A stretch of 64,000 nt of DNA from Saccharibacillus sacchari DSM 19268. Lineage in GTDB: Bacteria; Bacillota; Bacilli; Paenibacillales; Paenibacillaceae. The position numbers and the translations under genes were made by a program. The stretch spans positions 3,139,774 to 3,203,773 of the forward strand of contig NZ_KK073875.1 in NCBI RefSeq assembly GCF_000585395.1. The letters are read 5' to 3'. Below the pieces are notes generated by a model, which saw nothing but the letters and a program-made list of their open reading frames with translations, was not told the origin of the DNA and searched no databases. Positions within the stretch are counted from its first letter, which is position 1. The number at the start of each line of letters is the position of its first letter. Of the stretch, positions 17,975 through 26,911 are shown in pieces.

Positions 17975-18925
17975 ATGAGAAAAGATGCCAAAATTTATGT
18001 GGCCGGTCATCGTGGATTGGTCGGATCAGCTATTGTAAGAGCTTTAGAGGAAAAAGGATATCATAATTTGATTTATCGAACCAGCTCTGAACTAGATTTG
18101 CGACAGCAATCTGCGGTTCAACATTTCTTTGCAGAGGAAAAGCCGGATTATGTATTTCTGGCGGCAGCCAAAGTAGGAGGTATTTTAGCAAACTCGACCT
18201 ATCCGGCTCAATTTTTATATGACAATTTAATGATTCAGGCGAATGTAATCGAAGCCGCTTACCGGAACAAAATAGATAAGTTGTTATTTTTGGGAAGCAC
18301 CTGCATTTATCCTAAATTGGCTCCTCAACCGCTTCAAGAAACTTATCTGCTCACAGGCCCACTTGAAGAAACTAATGAGGCTTATGCAATCGCCAAAATC
18401 AGCGGGATTAAATTGTGCGGTTCATATAATAGAGAATATGGAACAAACTATTTAAGCTTGATGCCAACCAATCTGTACGGTCCTAACGATAATTTTGATC
18501 TAGGGACTTCGCATGTAATGCCAGCACTGATGCGTAAAATCCATGAAGCTAAAATGATGCGACAGTCGACGGTTACCGTATGGGGCAGCGGCAATCCGTT
18601 GCGCGAATTTCTTCACGTGGACGATATGGCACAGGCATGCATCTTCGTAACAGAGCATGTGAAGGCCGAAAAAGCGGGCGAATTTATAAATATAGGCACT
18701 GGAGTGGAGATTACGATTCGAGATCTGGCTTTATTGCTTTGCGAAGTCATTGGTTTTGAAGGAAAGTTGATATTCGATCCAAGCAAACCTGACGGTACAC
18801 CGCGTAAGCTGACAGATGTATCGAAGATTCATCATCTCGGTTGGAAGCATCGGATCGAATTGAGAGAAGGTATTCAAGACACCTATCAATGGTATTTGAA
18901 ACAGATGGAGGAAGCCAATGAGTAA
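17975..18925 (+). CDS. fcl: GDP-L-fucose synthase
   Basis: NADPH-dependent epimerase-reductase that turns GDP-4-keto-6-deoxymannose into GDP-L-fucose. 316 residues; AGHRGLVGSAIVRALEEKG, VFLAAAKVGGI, LLFLGSTCIYPKLAPQPL and YAIAKISGIKLC (catalytic Tyr/Lys), then PTNLYGPNDNFD and WGSGNPLREFLHVDD are diagnostic of Fcl/WcaG. Start at 17975 with GGTGAGG 8 bases upstream; the frame extends to 17936 but without a site or conserved sequence. Ends 8 bases inside the next gene, so translation is coupled. Confidence 0.95.
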   Translation: MRKDAKIYVAGHRGLVGSAIVRALEEKGYHNLIYRTSSELDLRQQSAVQHFFAEEKPDYVFLAAAKVGGILANSTYPAQFLYDNLMIQANVIEAAYRNKIDKLLFLGSTCIYPKLAPQPLQETYLLTGPLEETNEAYAIAKISGIKLCGSYNREYGTNYLSLMPTNLYGPNDNFDLGTSHVMPALMRKIHEAKMMRQSTVTVWGSGNPLREFLHVDDMAQACIFVTEHVKAEKAGEFINIGTGVEITIRDLALLLCEVIGFEGKLIFDPSKPDGTPRKLTDVSKIHHLGWKHRIELREGIQDTYQWYLKQMEEANE

Positions 18926-20024
18926 GCCGAAAATCACTATCGTTACAGCTTGCTATAACGCGGAAAAAACTATCGAGCAGACAATAGAGAGTGTATTGAA
19001 GCAAGCTTATGAGAACTTGGAGTATATTATTATCGACGGTGCTTCGACCGATCATACCATGGAGATAGTAAACCGGTATCGAGATCGCATCGATTTGGTT
19101 GTGTCCGAGCCGGATCGAGGTATTTATGATGCATTCAATAAAGGAGTCCGGCTAGCAACTGGAGAGTACATTAACTTCATGAATGCAGATGATTATTTCA
19201 GCAATGAATCTGTTGTGGAGCAAGTCGGGAGCTTTCTTGAACAAAATCCAGAAACTGTCATGACTTATGGGAGAGTGCAGGCTATGGATGACGAAAACGG
19301 ACATTGGTATTTCAGGGGGCGTCCGCTCACTCTACAAGAATACCGAAATGGAGATATGTATCCGCACCAATCCGGATTTACACAAAAAAAGTTATTCGAA
19401 GAATTCGGTTATTTTGATACTCGTTATAAAATATTGGCGGATAAAGACTTTACTGTTAAGTGTATTAAAAAATATGAAGAGTTTATAAAATTTTTACCTT
19501 TAGAAATTGCCGTCTTTAGACTTGGTGGTATAAGTTCATCGCTAGAGAACGAAAAAGAACGCGATTTGGAGCATGCACATATTCAATTAAATCATTTTGG
19601 TTCTATACCCGAAAAATTGATGGATACAATTAATCATGCAGATATCTATTTGACTCAGAAGATTTATATGGTGTGGTTGAACCAACTGTTGCTCGGAAAA
19701 GACCGGATCATAAAAAAAATAATTGAAAATAATATACGAAAAGTGTATATATTCGGCACCATGGATAATGCGACCCGACTTTATCACTATTTTTCGGGCA
19801 AAGATACAGAGTTTTTGGGTTTTGTAGATAACAATCCACAAATGCAAGTCAAAACCCTGCATGGACAAAAAATTTGGAATCCGAACGAACTGAAAATCGA
19901 TTCCGATACAGCCGTCGTGATTTCGATTGAAAATCCCAATACCGTTCGTGTCGTAGAGCAACAATTGATTGCTCTGGGCTTATCGGTATCTAATATTTTT
20001 GAATGGAAAAAGCTTTTGTTATAA
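18918..20024 (+). CDS. GT2 family glycosyltransferase with C-terminal Rossmann-like module
   Basis: 368 residues. Residues 1-235 are a GT-A inverting glycosyltransferase of the WcaA type: ITIVTACYNAEKTIEQTIESV, IIIDGASTDHT, SEPDRGIYDAFNKG, FMNADDYF (metal site). Residues about 270-365 hold the recurrent module (RKVYIFGTMDNATRLYHYF, FLGFVDNNPQMQ, TAVVISIENPNTVRVVEQQL); this is the most divergent copy, lacking the usual SSYxxEI motif. Ribosome site GGAGG lies inside fcl, and the start overlaps the fcl stop by 8 bases. Because it directly follows the GDP-fucose genes, a fucosyltransferase role is possible, though GT2 enzymes usually use UDP or dTDP donors. Confidence 0.85.
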   Translation: MSKPKITIVTACYNAEKTIEQTIESVLKQAYENLEYIIIDGASTDHTMEIVNRYRDRIDLVVSEPDRGIYDAFNKGVRLATGEYINFMNADDYFSNESVVEQVGSFLEQNPETVMTYGRVQAMDDENGHWYFRGRPLTLQEYRNGDMYPHQSGFTQKKLFEEFGYFDTRYKILADKDFTVKCIKKYEEFIKFLPLEIAVFRLGGISSSLENEKERDLEHAHIQLNHFGSIPEKLMDTINHADIYLTQKIYMVWLNQLLLGKDRIIKKIIENNIRKVYIFGTMDNATRLYHYFSGKDTEFLGFVDNNPQMQVKTLHGQKIWNPNELKIDSDTAVVISIENPNTVRVVEQQLIALGLSVSNIFEWKKLLL

Positions 20025-20063
20025 GCATTCAATTTAAAGTTCATTAAAGATAGGAAGATCGAT

Positions 20064-21512
20064 ATGAGACCGTTGGAAGATTTTTTGATCGAGAAAAGCC
20101 TGGTTTTATTTGGAACCGGAACTACGGCCGGCAAACTTAATGAACAAATCAGCGTTGCCGGCATTCGTATCGACTATTTTAGTGATAACGATCTCACAAA
20201 ATGGGGAGAGAACTTTCAACAACATCTTATTGTGGCTCCATCGGAATTACGGACAGAGCGAGACGTTATCGTGATTGCAAGCGAATACGAAGCCGAAATT
20301 GCCGAACAGCTGACGAGAATGGGATTTGTAATGCATCACAACTGTCTTTTGCATACTCGTCTTTTGATACGAAATAATAAAATCGAGTACTGTTGGGATA
20401 CAAAAGTACTTTCCGAGCTGAAGGCTATCGTTCCTTTAGATGATCTGAAGGCGACAAGCCTAGAAAAAATTCCGGTTTTGCAAAGTGATTACCGATTTCT
20501 TTGTCAAAATCCGATAAATGTAAGTGGATCCCAGTATCCGAGTTTTATGATTCCGCAACAGTCTTATCCTTTAAAAGACGTGAACATCTATATTTTTGAG
20601 CAAGGCACAACGACAGGCGACAACGGAGTCATATTGACTGCGGAAGGTTACTTGATTCGCGAATTTTCGACTTTCACGACCCTTGCGTTAAATATATGGG
20701 ATGCGCAGAGGGTGAAGATCGACGTGATCGGAAATAAGGATGTTGCGGTTTTAAAGCATACCGTAGCCGTTACCACTACGCAGTGGAGCGGTGCCAATTA
20801 TTATCATTGGATGATGGAAGAGCTGCCGCGTTTTTACTTGCTAGGTGCTTACAAGGAACCGATCGATTACTATATCAGCAATTATACAATGCGTGCGTTT
20901 CAACAAGAGACGCTTGAATGTATGGGCATTCCTATACATTCGATCATTAAATCAAGCAACATTTACGCGATTCAGGCTGAGAAATTGGTCGTTCCGTATT
21001 CGCCTGCTTACGATTCCGGATATGTCTCGAAATGGATATGCAATTTTTTGAATCGTTTATTTTCGTCAGCGTTGCAAATCGATGAACGTAAATATCATAA
21101 GCATATTTATATAGCTAGAGGAAATGCGAAGAATCGAAAAGTGGTCAATGAAGAAGATGTCATAGAATATCTGACAAACATGGGTTTTCAAATTGTTTAT
21201 TTGGAACGACATAGCGTACGGGAGCAAGCCGCCATTTTTTACAATGCGGAAGTGATTATAGGTCCTCATGGCGCCGGATTGACCAATCTTGTTTTTTGTA
21301 GAAAACAAACAAAAGTCCTGGAACTTTTCAGTCCTATGTATGCTCCGATTATGTTTTGGAATATTTGCGAAAATCAAGATCTTATTTATCATTGCGCTGT
21401 AGGTGATAGGACGGATTTTGAGTATACTGAGCGTGTGGGCGTATATGTGAACGAAAAAGATATTCATGTCAATATCGAGGATATTTCCAGATTTGTTTCC
21501 TTGTATCTCTAG
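20064..21512 (+). CDS. GT61 family glycosyltransferase with N-terminal Rossmann-like module
   Basis: 482 residues. Residues about 8-105 are the recurrent module (KSLVLFGTGTTAGKLNEQI, IDYFSDNDLTKWG, VIVIASEYEAEIAEQL), here N-terminal. Residues about 230-440 match the GT61/DUF563 domain: SGANYYHWMMEELPRFYLL, YIARGNAKNRKVVNEEDV and AEVIIGPHGAGLTNLVFC. GT61 contains plant xylosyl- and arabinosyltransferases and many bacterial capsule and flagellar loci proteins. A xylosyltransferase using the UDP-xylose made by Uxs/Ugd of this island is therefore a reasonable guess, not proof. AGGAAG 9-10 bases before ATG. Confidence 0.85.
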   Translation: MRPLEDFLIEKSLVLFGTGTTAGKLNEQISVAGIRIDYFSDNDLTKWGENFQQHLIVAPSELRTERDVIVIASEYEAEIAEQLTRMGFVMHHNCLLHTRLLIRNNKIEYCWDTKVLSELKAIVPLDDLKATSLEKIPVLQSDYRFLCQNPINVSGSQYPSFMIPQQSYPLKDVNIYIFEQGTTTGDNGVILTAEGYLIREFSTFTTLALNIWDAQRVKIDVIGNKDVAVLKHTVAVTTTQWSGANYYHWMMEELPRFYLLGAYKEPIDYYISNYTMRAFQQETLECMGIPIHSIIKSSNIYAIQAEKLVVPYSPAYDSGYVSKWICNFLNRLFSSALQIDERKYHKHIYIARGNAKNRKVVNEEDVIEYLTNMGFQIVYLERHSVREQAAIFYNAEVIIGPHGAGLTNLVFCRKQTKVLELFSPMYAPIMFWNICENQDLIYHCAVGDRTDFEYTERVGVYVNEKDIHVNIEDISRFVSLYL

Positions 21513-21529
21513 GAAAGGCGGTTAACGAA

Positions 21530-22642
21530 ATGAACGGAAAAATCGCTGTTTGTTATCATAAAAAAATGCCATTCATTCATAACGAAGTTTTGACTCCTTT
21601 TTTGCTTAATGCCCAAAAAAAACCTCTTCCTGGATTTGAATATGCGGACGATATCGGAGAAAATATTTCATCAAAGAATGAAACTTATTGCGAAATTACG
21701 GCTTTATATGCGATTTGGAAAAACGAAGTCTGGCAGGATATGGACTATATCGGATTATTTCATTACAGACGAATTTTATCGCTAAATAAACAATTGAACG
21801 ATCAGCTTTCCGAGCATGACTTATTTGAAATAAATGAAGTGAACGGTGAATATACTCAATATGGGCTTTCCAAATTTCAAATCGATCAAGTCATGCAAAA
21901 CTGTGACGTGATTCTTCCGATGCCGAGAACATTTGCGGACACCGTTTATGATCAATATGCAAACTCGAAAGATCATTATATCGAACATGTAAAAAGCGCG
22001 TTAGCCTTTATCAAAAAGAATTATCCTGCTTACAAAGAATCGGCACAACATGTATTCGATTCGCATCAGGTTAGCCTATACAACATGTTTGTCATGCGGA
22101 CCGATTTGTTTCGAATATACTGCGAATGGCTTTTTCCGATTTTACGCGATGCAGAGACCGCAATGGACGATAGTCTTTTCAATATTCAAGAACGTAGGTA
22201 TATCGGTTTTTTGACTGAACGCCTTTTTAACGTTTTTATTCATTATCAACAAAAATATCGGCAGCTGGATATACGGTATTTTCCCGTTTTTCAACTGAAT
22301 TATGAACAGCCTTCCACAAAGCTGCAGGAAGTTTTGCGAATCCGTGACAAAGTGGCGCTTTTCGGCACCGGAACCTACGCAGCTAAAATGACAGTCATGC
22401 TGAATAATCCAATCGTTTGTTTCGTGGACAATAATGAAAAATTAGAATCTTTTGCCGATCTTGAAGTGCTTACGCCTGTCGAGTATCAGCGGCGATTCGG
22501 TAAACGGAATCCGATTCTGATCTGCAGTAGTTACGAAGAGCAAATTTCGCAGCAGTTGTCTTCCATGGGGTACGAACACAATCAAGATTACTTTAAACTT
22601 GATACTTCTTATTTTATTGCGCAGCGGCTTGAAGCGCACTAA
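21530..22642 (+). CDS. DUF4422 putative glycosyltransferase with C-terminal Rossmann-like module
   Basis: 370 residues. Residues about 5-250 match DUF4422, a family of capsule and exopolysaccharide proteins thought to be glycosyltransferases: IAVCYHKKMPF, NETYCEITALYAIWKN, YIGLFHYRRIL, CDVILPMPR, and later MFVMRTDLFRIYCEWLFPIL. Residues about 272-365 are the recurrent module (KVALFGTGTYAAKMTVML, VCFVDNNEKLE, PILICSSYEEQISQQLSSMG). AAGGCGG before the ATG. Donor and acceptor cannot be deduced. DUF4422 proteins are often near glf, as here, so a galactofuranosyl role is worth testing. Confidence 0.8.
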   Translation: MNGKIAVCYHKKMPFIHNEVLTPFLLNAQKKPLPGFEYADDIGENISSKNETYCEITALYAIWKNEVWQDMDYIGLFHYRRILSLNKQLNDQLSEHDLFEINEVNGEYTQYGLSKFQIDQVMQNCDVILPMPRTFADTVYDQYANSKDHYIEHVKSALAFIKKNYPAYKESAQHVFDSHQVSLYNMFVMRTDLFRIYCEWLFPILRDAETAMDDSLFNIQERRYIGFLTERLFNVFIHYQQKYRQLDIRYFPVFQLNYEQPSTKLQEVLRIRDKVALFGTGTYAAKMTVMLNNPIVCFVDNNEKLESFADLEVLTPVEYQRRFGKRNPILICSSYEEQISQQLSSMGYEHNQDYFKLDTSYFIAQRLEAH

Positions 22643-22672
22643 AGTTGTTCGGATTGAAAAGGAGCTTCCCTA

Positions 22673-23815
22673 ATGAATATCGTGTTTACTATTGATCGGA
22701 ATTATATTCAACACCTGTGCGTGACGTTAAAATCCATTTTGCGGCATACAAAGACAAACTTGTCTGCCTATATTATAGGGAAAGACTTGGGCGAACCGGA
22801 CCGAAGACTCATTGAAGAAAACTTTATTGATGATGAAATCCGGTTCTTTTTTATAGAGATCAATCCGGATCGGCTTTTACGGTTGGGAATCGACACCAAT
22901 CATCTACCCATTGAAGTATTGTTCCGCCTTGTTGCTCCGGAGTTGCTGCCGGATTCGGTAGAAAAAGCGATCTTTATGGACTGTGATATTGTAGTTCTCG
23001 ACGACTTGGCGATTTTGTACGAGACTGAATTGGAAGGGTATCTGCTTGGCGCGGTAGTGGACATTATTTATGAGGCGTACCGTATTCTGAATTTGGATTC
23101 CATATTGGATTATTTTAATGCCGGAGTTATGTTGATTGATATTTTCTCTTGGCGAAAACAAGATTTTACCGCACAGGCATTGAAATACGCCTCCGAAAAC
23201 GCGGCTATATTGCGTTATGCGGATCAGGATATTTTGAACGGGTTACTGCGGGGAGTTTGGAAAAGACTTCCGCAGCAATGGAACGTCATTACGAATCTTT
23301 TTGAAAACCCGACCGTTTTTCAAAAGACTTTTGGCGAAGAACGGCATGCGCAGGTTTCTGGTCGTCCAAGCCTGGTTCATTTTACAGGAGATATAAAACC
23401 GTGGAGTTTTTTTTCCAACCATCCTTATCGCGATCGATATGATCTTTATTATAGGATGTGTAGCGGTTTTGCCTGGGAAAGAAAATCATCGTTCGCTTAT
23501 GCTTGTCCGCTCTACCTGTTCGGTTCCAGCGTGAATGCCATAGAAATGTCCAAAAAGCTTGAAGCCGCAAATATGACGATACAAGGATATATAGATAACG
23601 ACCGTCAAAAACAAGGCCTTTTGTTGAGAGAGAAGCCGATCATTGCTCCGGATACATATAATGCTGCGGAGAACTCTTTGATTATTATAGCAAGCTCTTA
23701 TACGCGCGAAATTTCAGAACAGTTGGAACAAATGGGTTTGATTTATAAACAAGATTTTTTCAAAAATCTTTCCGAATACGAAAACTATTTGACGGGTTGT
23801 GAGAAGAATGTTTGA
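22673..23815 (+). CDS. Second GT8 glycosyltransferase with C-terminal Rossmann-like module
   Basis: 380 residues, the same domain order as the GT8 protein at 12.6 kb: MNIVFTIDRNYIQHLCVTL, DxD in IFMDCDIVVLDD near residue 102, YFNAGVMLIDIFSW, YADQDILNGLL and VHFTGDIKPW; then the module at about 285-375 (PLYLFGSSVNAIEMSKKL, IQGYIDNDRQKQG, LIIIASSYTREISEQLEQMG). AAAAGGAG 8 bases before ATG. It overlaps the start of glf. The two GT8 proteins share the framework but not much else, suggesting different acceptors. Confidence 0.88.
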   Translation: MNIVFTIDRNYIQHLCVTLKSILRHTKTNLSAYIIGKDLGEPDRRLIEENFIDDEIRFFFIEINPDRLLRLGIDTNHLPIEVLFRLVAPELLPDSVEKAIFMDCDIVVLDDLAILYETELEGYLLGAVVDIIYEAYRILNLDSILDYFNAGVMLIDIFSWRKQDFTAQALKYASENAAILRYADQDILNGLLRGVWKRLPQQWNVITNLFENPTVFQKTFGEERHAQVSGRPSLVHFTGDIKPWSFFSNHPYRDRYDLYYRMCSGFAWERKSSFAYACPLYLFGSSVNAIEMSKKLEAANMTIQGYIDNDRQKQGLLLREKPIIAPDTYNAAENSLIIIASSYTREISEQLEQMGLIYKQDFFKNLSEYENYLTGCEKNV

Positions 23816-24953
23816 CACGATAGTCATTGGGGCGGGTTATGCGGGGCTTGTGCTGGCAGAACGATTGGCTTCCCAGCAAAATGAGCAGGTGCTGGTCATT
23901 GAACAGCGCCGACATATCGGCGGCAACGCGTATGACCGCTTTGATACGAACGGCGTATTGATTCATGAGTACGGACCCCATATCTTTCATACGCGGTCGA
24001 AAGAAGTTTGGGACTATCTTTCTTTGTTTACGAATTGGCATTACTATGAACATAAAGTGCTGGCTAAAGTGGATGGCAAAGAAGTCCCGATCCCTTTCAA
24101 CTTAAATACGATCGAAGAAGTTTTTACGCCCGCTTTAGCGCATCGCATGCAGCAAAAGCTGGTTGATCTGCTTGGATACAACGTCAAGGTCCCAATTCTT
24201 AAATTGAAAGAGCAAGATGACGAGGACTTGAAGTTTCTTGCGAATTACGTGTATGAAAAAGTGTTTTTGAATTATACGCTCAAGCAGTGGGGAATCGGAC
24301 CGGAAGAATTGGATCCTACGGTAACGGCGCGCGTACCTGTATATATTTCGCGGGACGACCGTTATTTCCAGGATGAATATCAAGGACTGCCGAAGTTTGG
24401 TTATACGGAAATGTTCAAGGCGATGAGCGATCATCCCAATATTCATATGCTAATGAATACGCGGTATCAGGATATAATGGATATTGGAGAAGAAGGGAAT
24501 CGGCTGTTCGGTCAGTTTTTCGAAGGAAAGATTATCTATACGGGCATGATCGATGAACTGTTCGGTTTTTGTTTCGGAGAACTTCCGTATCGTTCGCTTC
24601 GATTCGAATACGATACATACGATACGGAATATAAACAGAGTGTAGGTCAATTAAACTCGCCCAACAGTTACGACTTTACGCGTATAACGGAGTTCAAACA
24701 TCTAACCGGACAACAGCATCCAAAAACTACTCTTGCCCGCGAGTATCCGCAGGCTTATCGTAGTGGAGAAAACACAGCTTATTATCCAATAATTGCTGAA
24801 GAAAATCAGAAGAGATATAAACAGTATAAAAAGCGTGCGGCAACTCTTCATAACGTACATCTTGTCGGTCGTTTGGCAGAATACAAATATTATAATATGG
24901 ATGCGGTTGTCGCCACTGCTTTAAAATTATACGCGAAATTGCAACACAAATGA
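23808..24953 (+). CDS. glf: UDP-galactopyranose mutase
   Basis: FAD enzyme that ring-contracts UDP-galactopyranose to UDP-galactofuranose. 381 residues. FAD-binding VIGAGYAGLVLAERLA near residue 6, EQRRHIGGNAYD, the substrate loop GPHIFHTRSKEVWDYL, then WGIGPEELDPTVTARVPV and YTGMIDELFGF, all typical of Glf; the C-terminal GRLAEYKYYNMDAVV also fits. The start is ATG 23808 inside the end of the GT8 gene, or GTG 23799. GalE at 7.4 kb supplies the substrate. Galactofuranose is therefore probably part of the glycan. Confidence 0.95.
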   Translation: MFDTIVIGAGYAGLVLAERLASQQNEQVLVIEQRRHIGGNAYDRFDTNGVLIHEYGPHIFHTRSKEVWDYLSLFTNWHYYEHKVLAKVDGKEVPIPFNLNTIEEVFTPALAHRMQQKLVDLLGYNVKVPILKLKEQDDEDLKFLANYVYEKVFLNYTLKQWGIGPEELDPTVTARVPVYISRDDRYFQDEYQGLPKFGYTEMFKAMSDHPNIHMLMNTRYQDIMDIGEEGNRLFGQFFEGKIIYTGMIDELFGFCFGELPYRSLRFEYDTYDTEYKQSVGQLNSPNSYDFTRITEFKHLTGQQHPKTTLAREYPQAYRSGENTAYYPIIAEENQKRYKQYKKRAATLHNVHLVGRLAEYKYYNMDAVVATALKLYAKLQHK

Positions 24954-25018
24954 TTTGCACGAGTAAAATGAATTTATGTCTTCCCGCATACACTCAATGA
25001 AGCATAGTGAGGGTTAAA

Positions 25019-26170
25019 ATGAAAATTTCATGCGTGATTCCGCTTTACCATGCCGAAAAATATATTGTTGAAACGTTGGATAGCCTGATGGCGCAAAGTT
25101 ATGCATTGGATGAAATCCTTGTGGTAGACGACTGCGGGCAGGATCGTTCGGCGGAATTGGTACAGGCATACAGCATGCGGCATCCGGTTGTCCGTTTGAT
25201 CCGGCAGCCTTCGAATCAAGGAGGTTCCGCTGCGCGCAATCGAGGTTTGCATGAAGCGCGCAATACATGGCTGCTCATGATGGATGCTGATGATACCGTT
25301 CATCCTAATCTGCTGGAGCGACAGATTGAACTGTTGCGGCAAGCTGAAGCTATAAAACCTTCGCCGGTCTGTGTGCATTCTGCTTACTTGCAGACGGATG
25401 CCGACGGCCAGGTATTAGAAAATAGCGAATACCGCGGAATGCAGTTGCCTTTTAACGAAACGTTCGGATCGCTTTTGGTACGCAATTATATTATCACTCC
25501 ATCGGGCCTGCTTCTAAATCGGGATGCGGCGCTGGAGATCGGCGGTTATCGTACCAACATTTTTATTTCCGAAGATGCCGAGTTTATTTTGCGGTTGGCG
25601 AGAAAAGGTTCTTTCATTTATCTGGATGAACCTTATGTATATTTCAGGCGTCATGCGATGAGTATTACTTCAGATCTAAATAAGGCTTCCCAAGCAGGAC
25701 AAGCTATTCTGGATATTTACTCGATCGATGAAATCAAAAAGGCTGTGTTCGAAAGAGGTTATTCGGAACAGAAAAATCGACTTGATTTCATCACGTTATT
25801 ATATCAGTATCAACGGTATACAGAAGGATTTGCAGCTTTAGAACAAATTACGGAAGAAGAATTTTTGCATAGCAAATATTTTTTGCAGGCAGTTTTTTAT
25901 CAAGAACGTCAGCAGTGGAATGAAGCTTCGCTTCTTCTGGATCGGCTGATTTCGCAAAATCATAATCATGGAGCAGCTTTAAACAATCGGGCTGTTTTAT
26001 ACGCGTATAGCGGCGATAGCAAAGCGGCGATGGAGCTTTGGGAAAAAGCGATTGCATTATTTCCGGGCTATATGGATGCTACGGACAATTTGAAAGTATG
26101 GAAGAGTGGCGTAGGCGACTATCGATTTACGAAAAGGGAACTGCGCAAAAATCTGCTCAGATACTCTTGA
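25019..26170 (+). CDS. GT2 family glycosyltransferase with TPR-like C-terminus
   Basis: 383 residues. Residues 1-230 are a GT-A domain: ISCVIPLYHAEKYIVETLDSL, ILVVDDCGQDRS, GGSAARNRGLHEA, MMDADDTVHP (DxD). The rest is helical; the stretch from about 265 to 365 (WNEASLLLDRLISQNHNHGA, NRAVLYAYSGDSKAAMELWE) resembles tetratricopeptide repeats, so this enzyme has a protein-contact region in place of the Rossmann-like module of its neighbours. ATG 25019 with GTGAGGG 6 bases upstream. Base composition begins to rise from here on relative to the genes before it. Confidence 0.85.
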   Translation: MKISCVIPLYHAEKYIVETLDSLMAQSYALDEILVVDDCGQDRSAELVQAYSMRHPVVRLIRQPSNQGGSAARNRGLHEARNTWLLMMDADDTVHPNLLERQIELLRQAEAIKPSPVCVHSAYLQTDADGQVLENSEYRGMQLPFNETFGSLLVRNYIITPSGLLLNRDAALEIGGYRTNIFISEDAEFILRLARKGSFIYLDEPYVYFRRHAMSITSDLNKASQAGQAILDIYSIDEIKKAVFERGYSEQKNRLDFITLLYQYQRYTEGFAALEQITEEEFLHSKYFLQAVFYQERQQWNEASLLLDRLISQNHNHGAALNNRAVLYAYSGDSKAAMELWEKAIALFPGYMDATDNLKVWKSGVGDYRFTKRELRKNLLRYS

Positions 26171-26189
26171 ATAAGAAAGGAACAGAGTT

Positions 26190-26909
26190 ATGAAGACTGT
26201 AGCGATCGTTCAAGCTAGAATGGGATCTACGCGCTTGCCGGGAAAAATCATGAAAATATTGGCCGGTCGCACGGTGCTCAGTCACGTTCTGGAGCGATGT
26301 CGGGCTATTCCTTCCGTCGATCAAGTGATCGTAGCTACCACCGATCTACCGGAAGACGAAGCCGTCTGTCAGGAAGCGGAGCGCAGCGGGGTTGAGTTTT
26401 ATCGGGGAAGCTCCGGCGACGTGCTCAGCCGTTATTATCATGCCGCGCAGACATCGCAGGCGGACATCATCGTAAGGGTGACTTCGGATTGTCCGCTACT
26501 GGATCCGTATATTTCGAACGAAGTGATTCTCGATTTTCAGCGAGGAGCTTACGATTATTCGTCAAGTGAAGGCTTTCCGAGAGGAATGGACACGGAGGTC
26601 TTCACGTTTCGTGTCTTGGAGCAGGCATATTGTGAAGCCAAATTCGATTATGAACATGAACATGTTACGCCTTACCTATATCGACATCCGGAAAAATTCG
26701 ATCTTCGCACTTTTCGAAGCGAACATGACAACTCGGAGTATCGGCTGACATTGGACACCGAAGAAGATTGGACATTGATCTCGCAAATTTATGAACGCCT
26801 GCATAAAGGTGGGATTTTCAAACTGGCTGACGTGCTGGAATTGTTGAAGAAAGAACCGGAGCTGGCATTGATCAATGGTCATATTGTACAAAAAAGGTTG
26901 GGGGAGTAA
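26190..26909 (+). CDS. pseF: CMP-pseudaminic acid cytidylyltransferase (PseF/SpsF type)
   Basis: Activates the nonulosonic acid with CTP; last step before transfer by Maf. 239 residues of the CMP-KDO synthetase-like family: VAIVQARMGSTRLPGKIMK at the start (RxxSxRxPGK nucleotide motif), VRVTSDCPLLDP, and RLTLDTEEDWTLI near the end. SpsF of Bacillus spore-coat polysaccharide loci has the same layout and the same neighbour (SpsG, a PseG relative). AAAGGA before ATG. Directly followed by pseG (2-base gap). Nearest alternative: a legionaminic or other nonulosonate cytidylyltransferase; the pse neighbours favour pseudaminic acid. Confidence 0.82.
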   Translation: MKTVAIVQARMGSTRLPGKIMKILAGRTVLSHVLERCRAIPSVDQVIVATTDLPEDEAVCQEAERSGVEFYRGSSGDVLSRYYHAAQTSQADIIVRVTSDCPLLDPYISNEVILDFQRGAYDYSSSEGFPRGMDTEVFTFRVLEQAYCEAKFDYEHEHVTPYLYRHPEKFDLRTFRSEHDNSEYRLTLDTEEDWTLISQIYERLHKGGIFKLADVLELLKKEPELALINGHIVQKRLGE

Positions 26910-26911
26910 AA

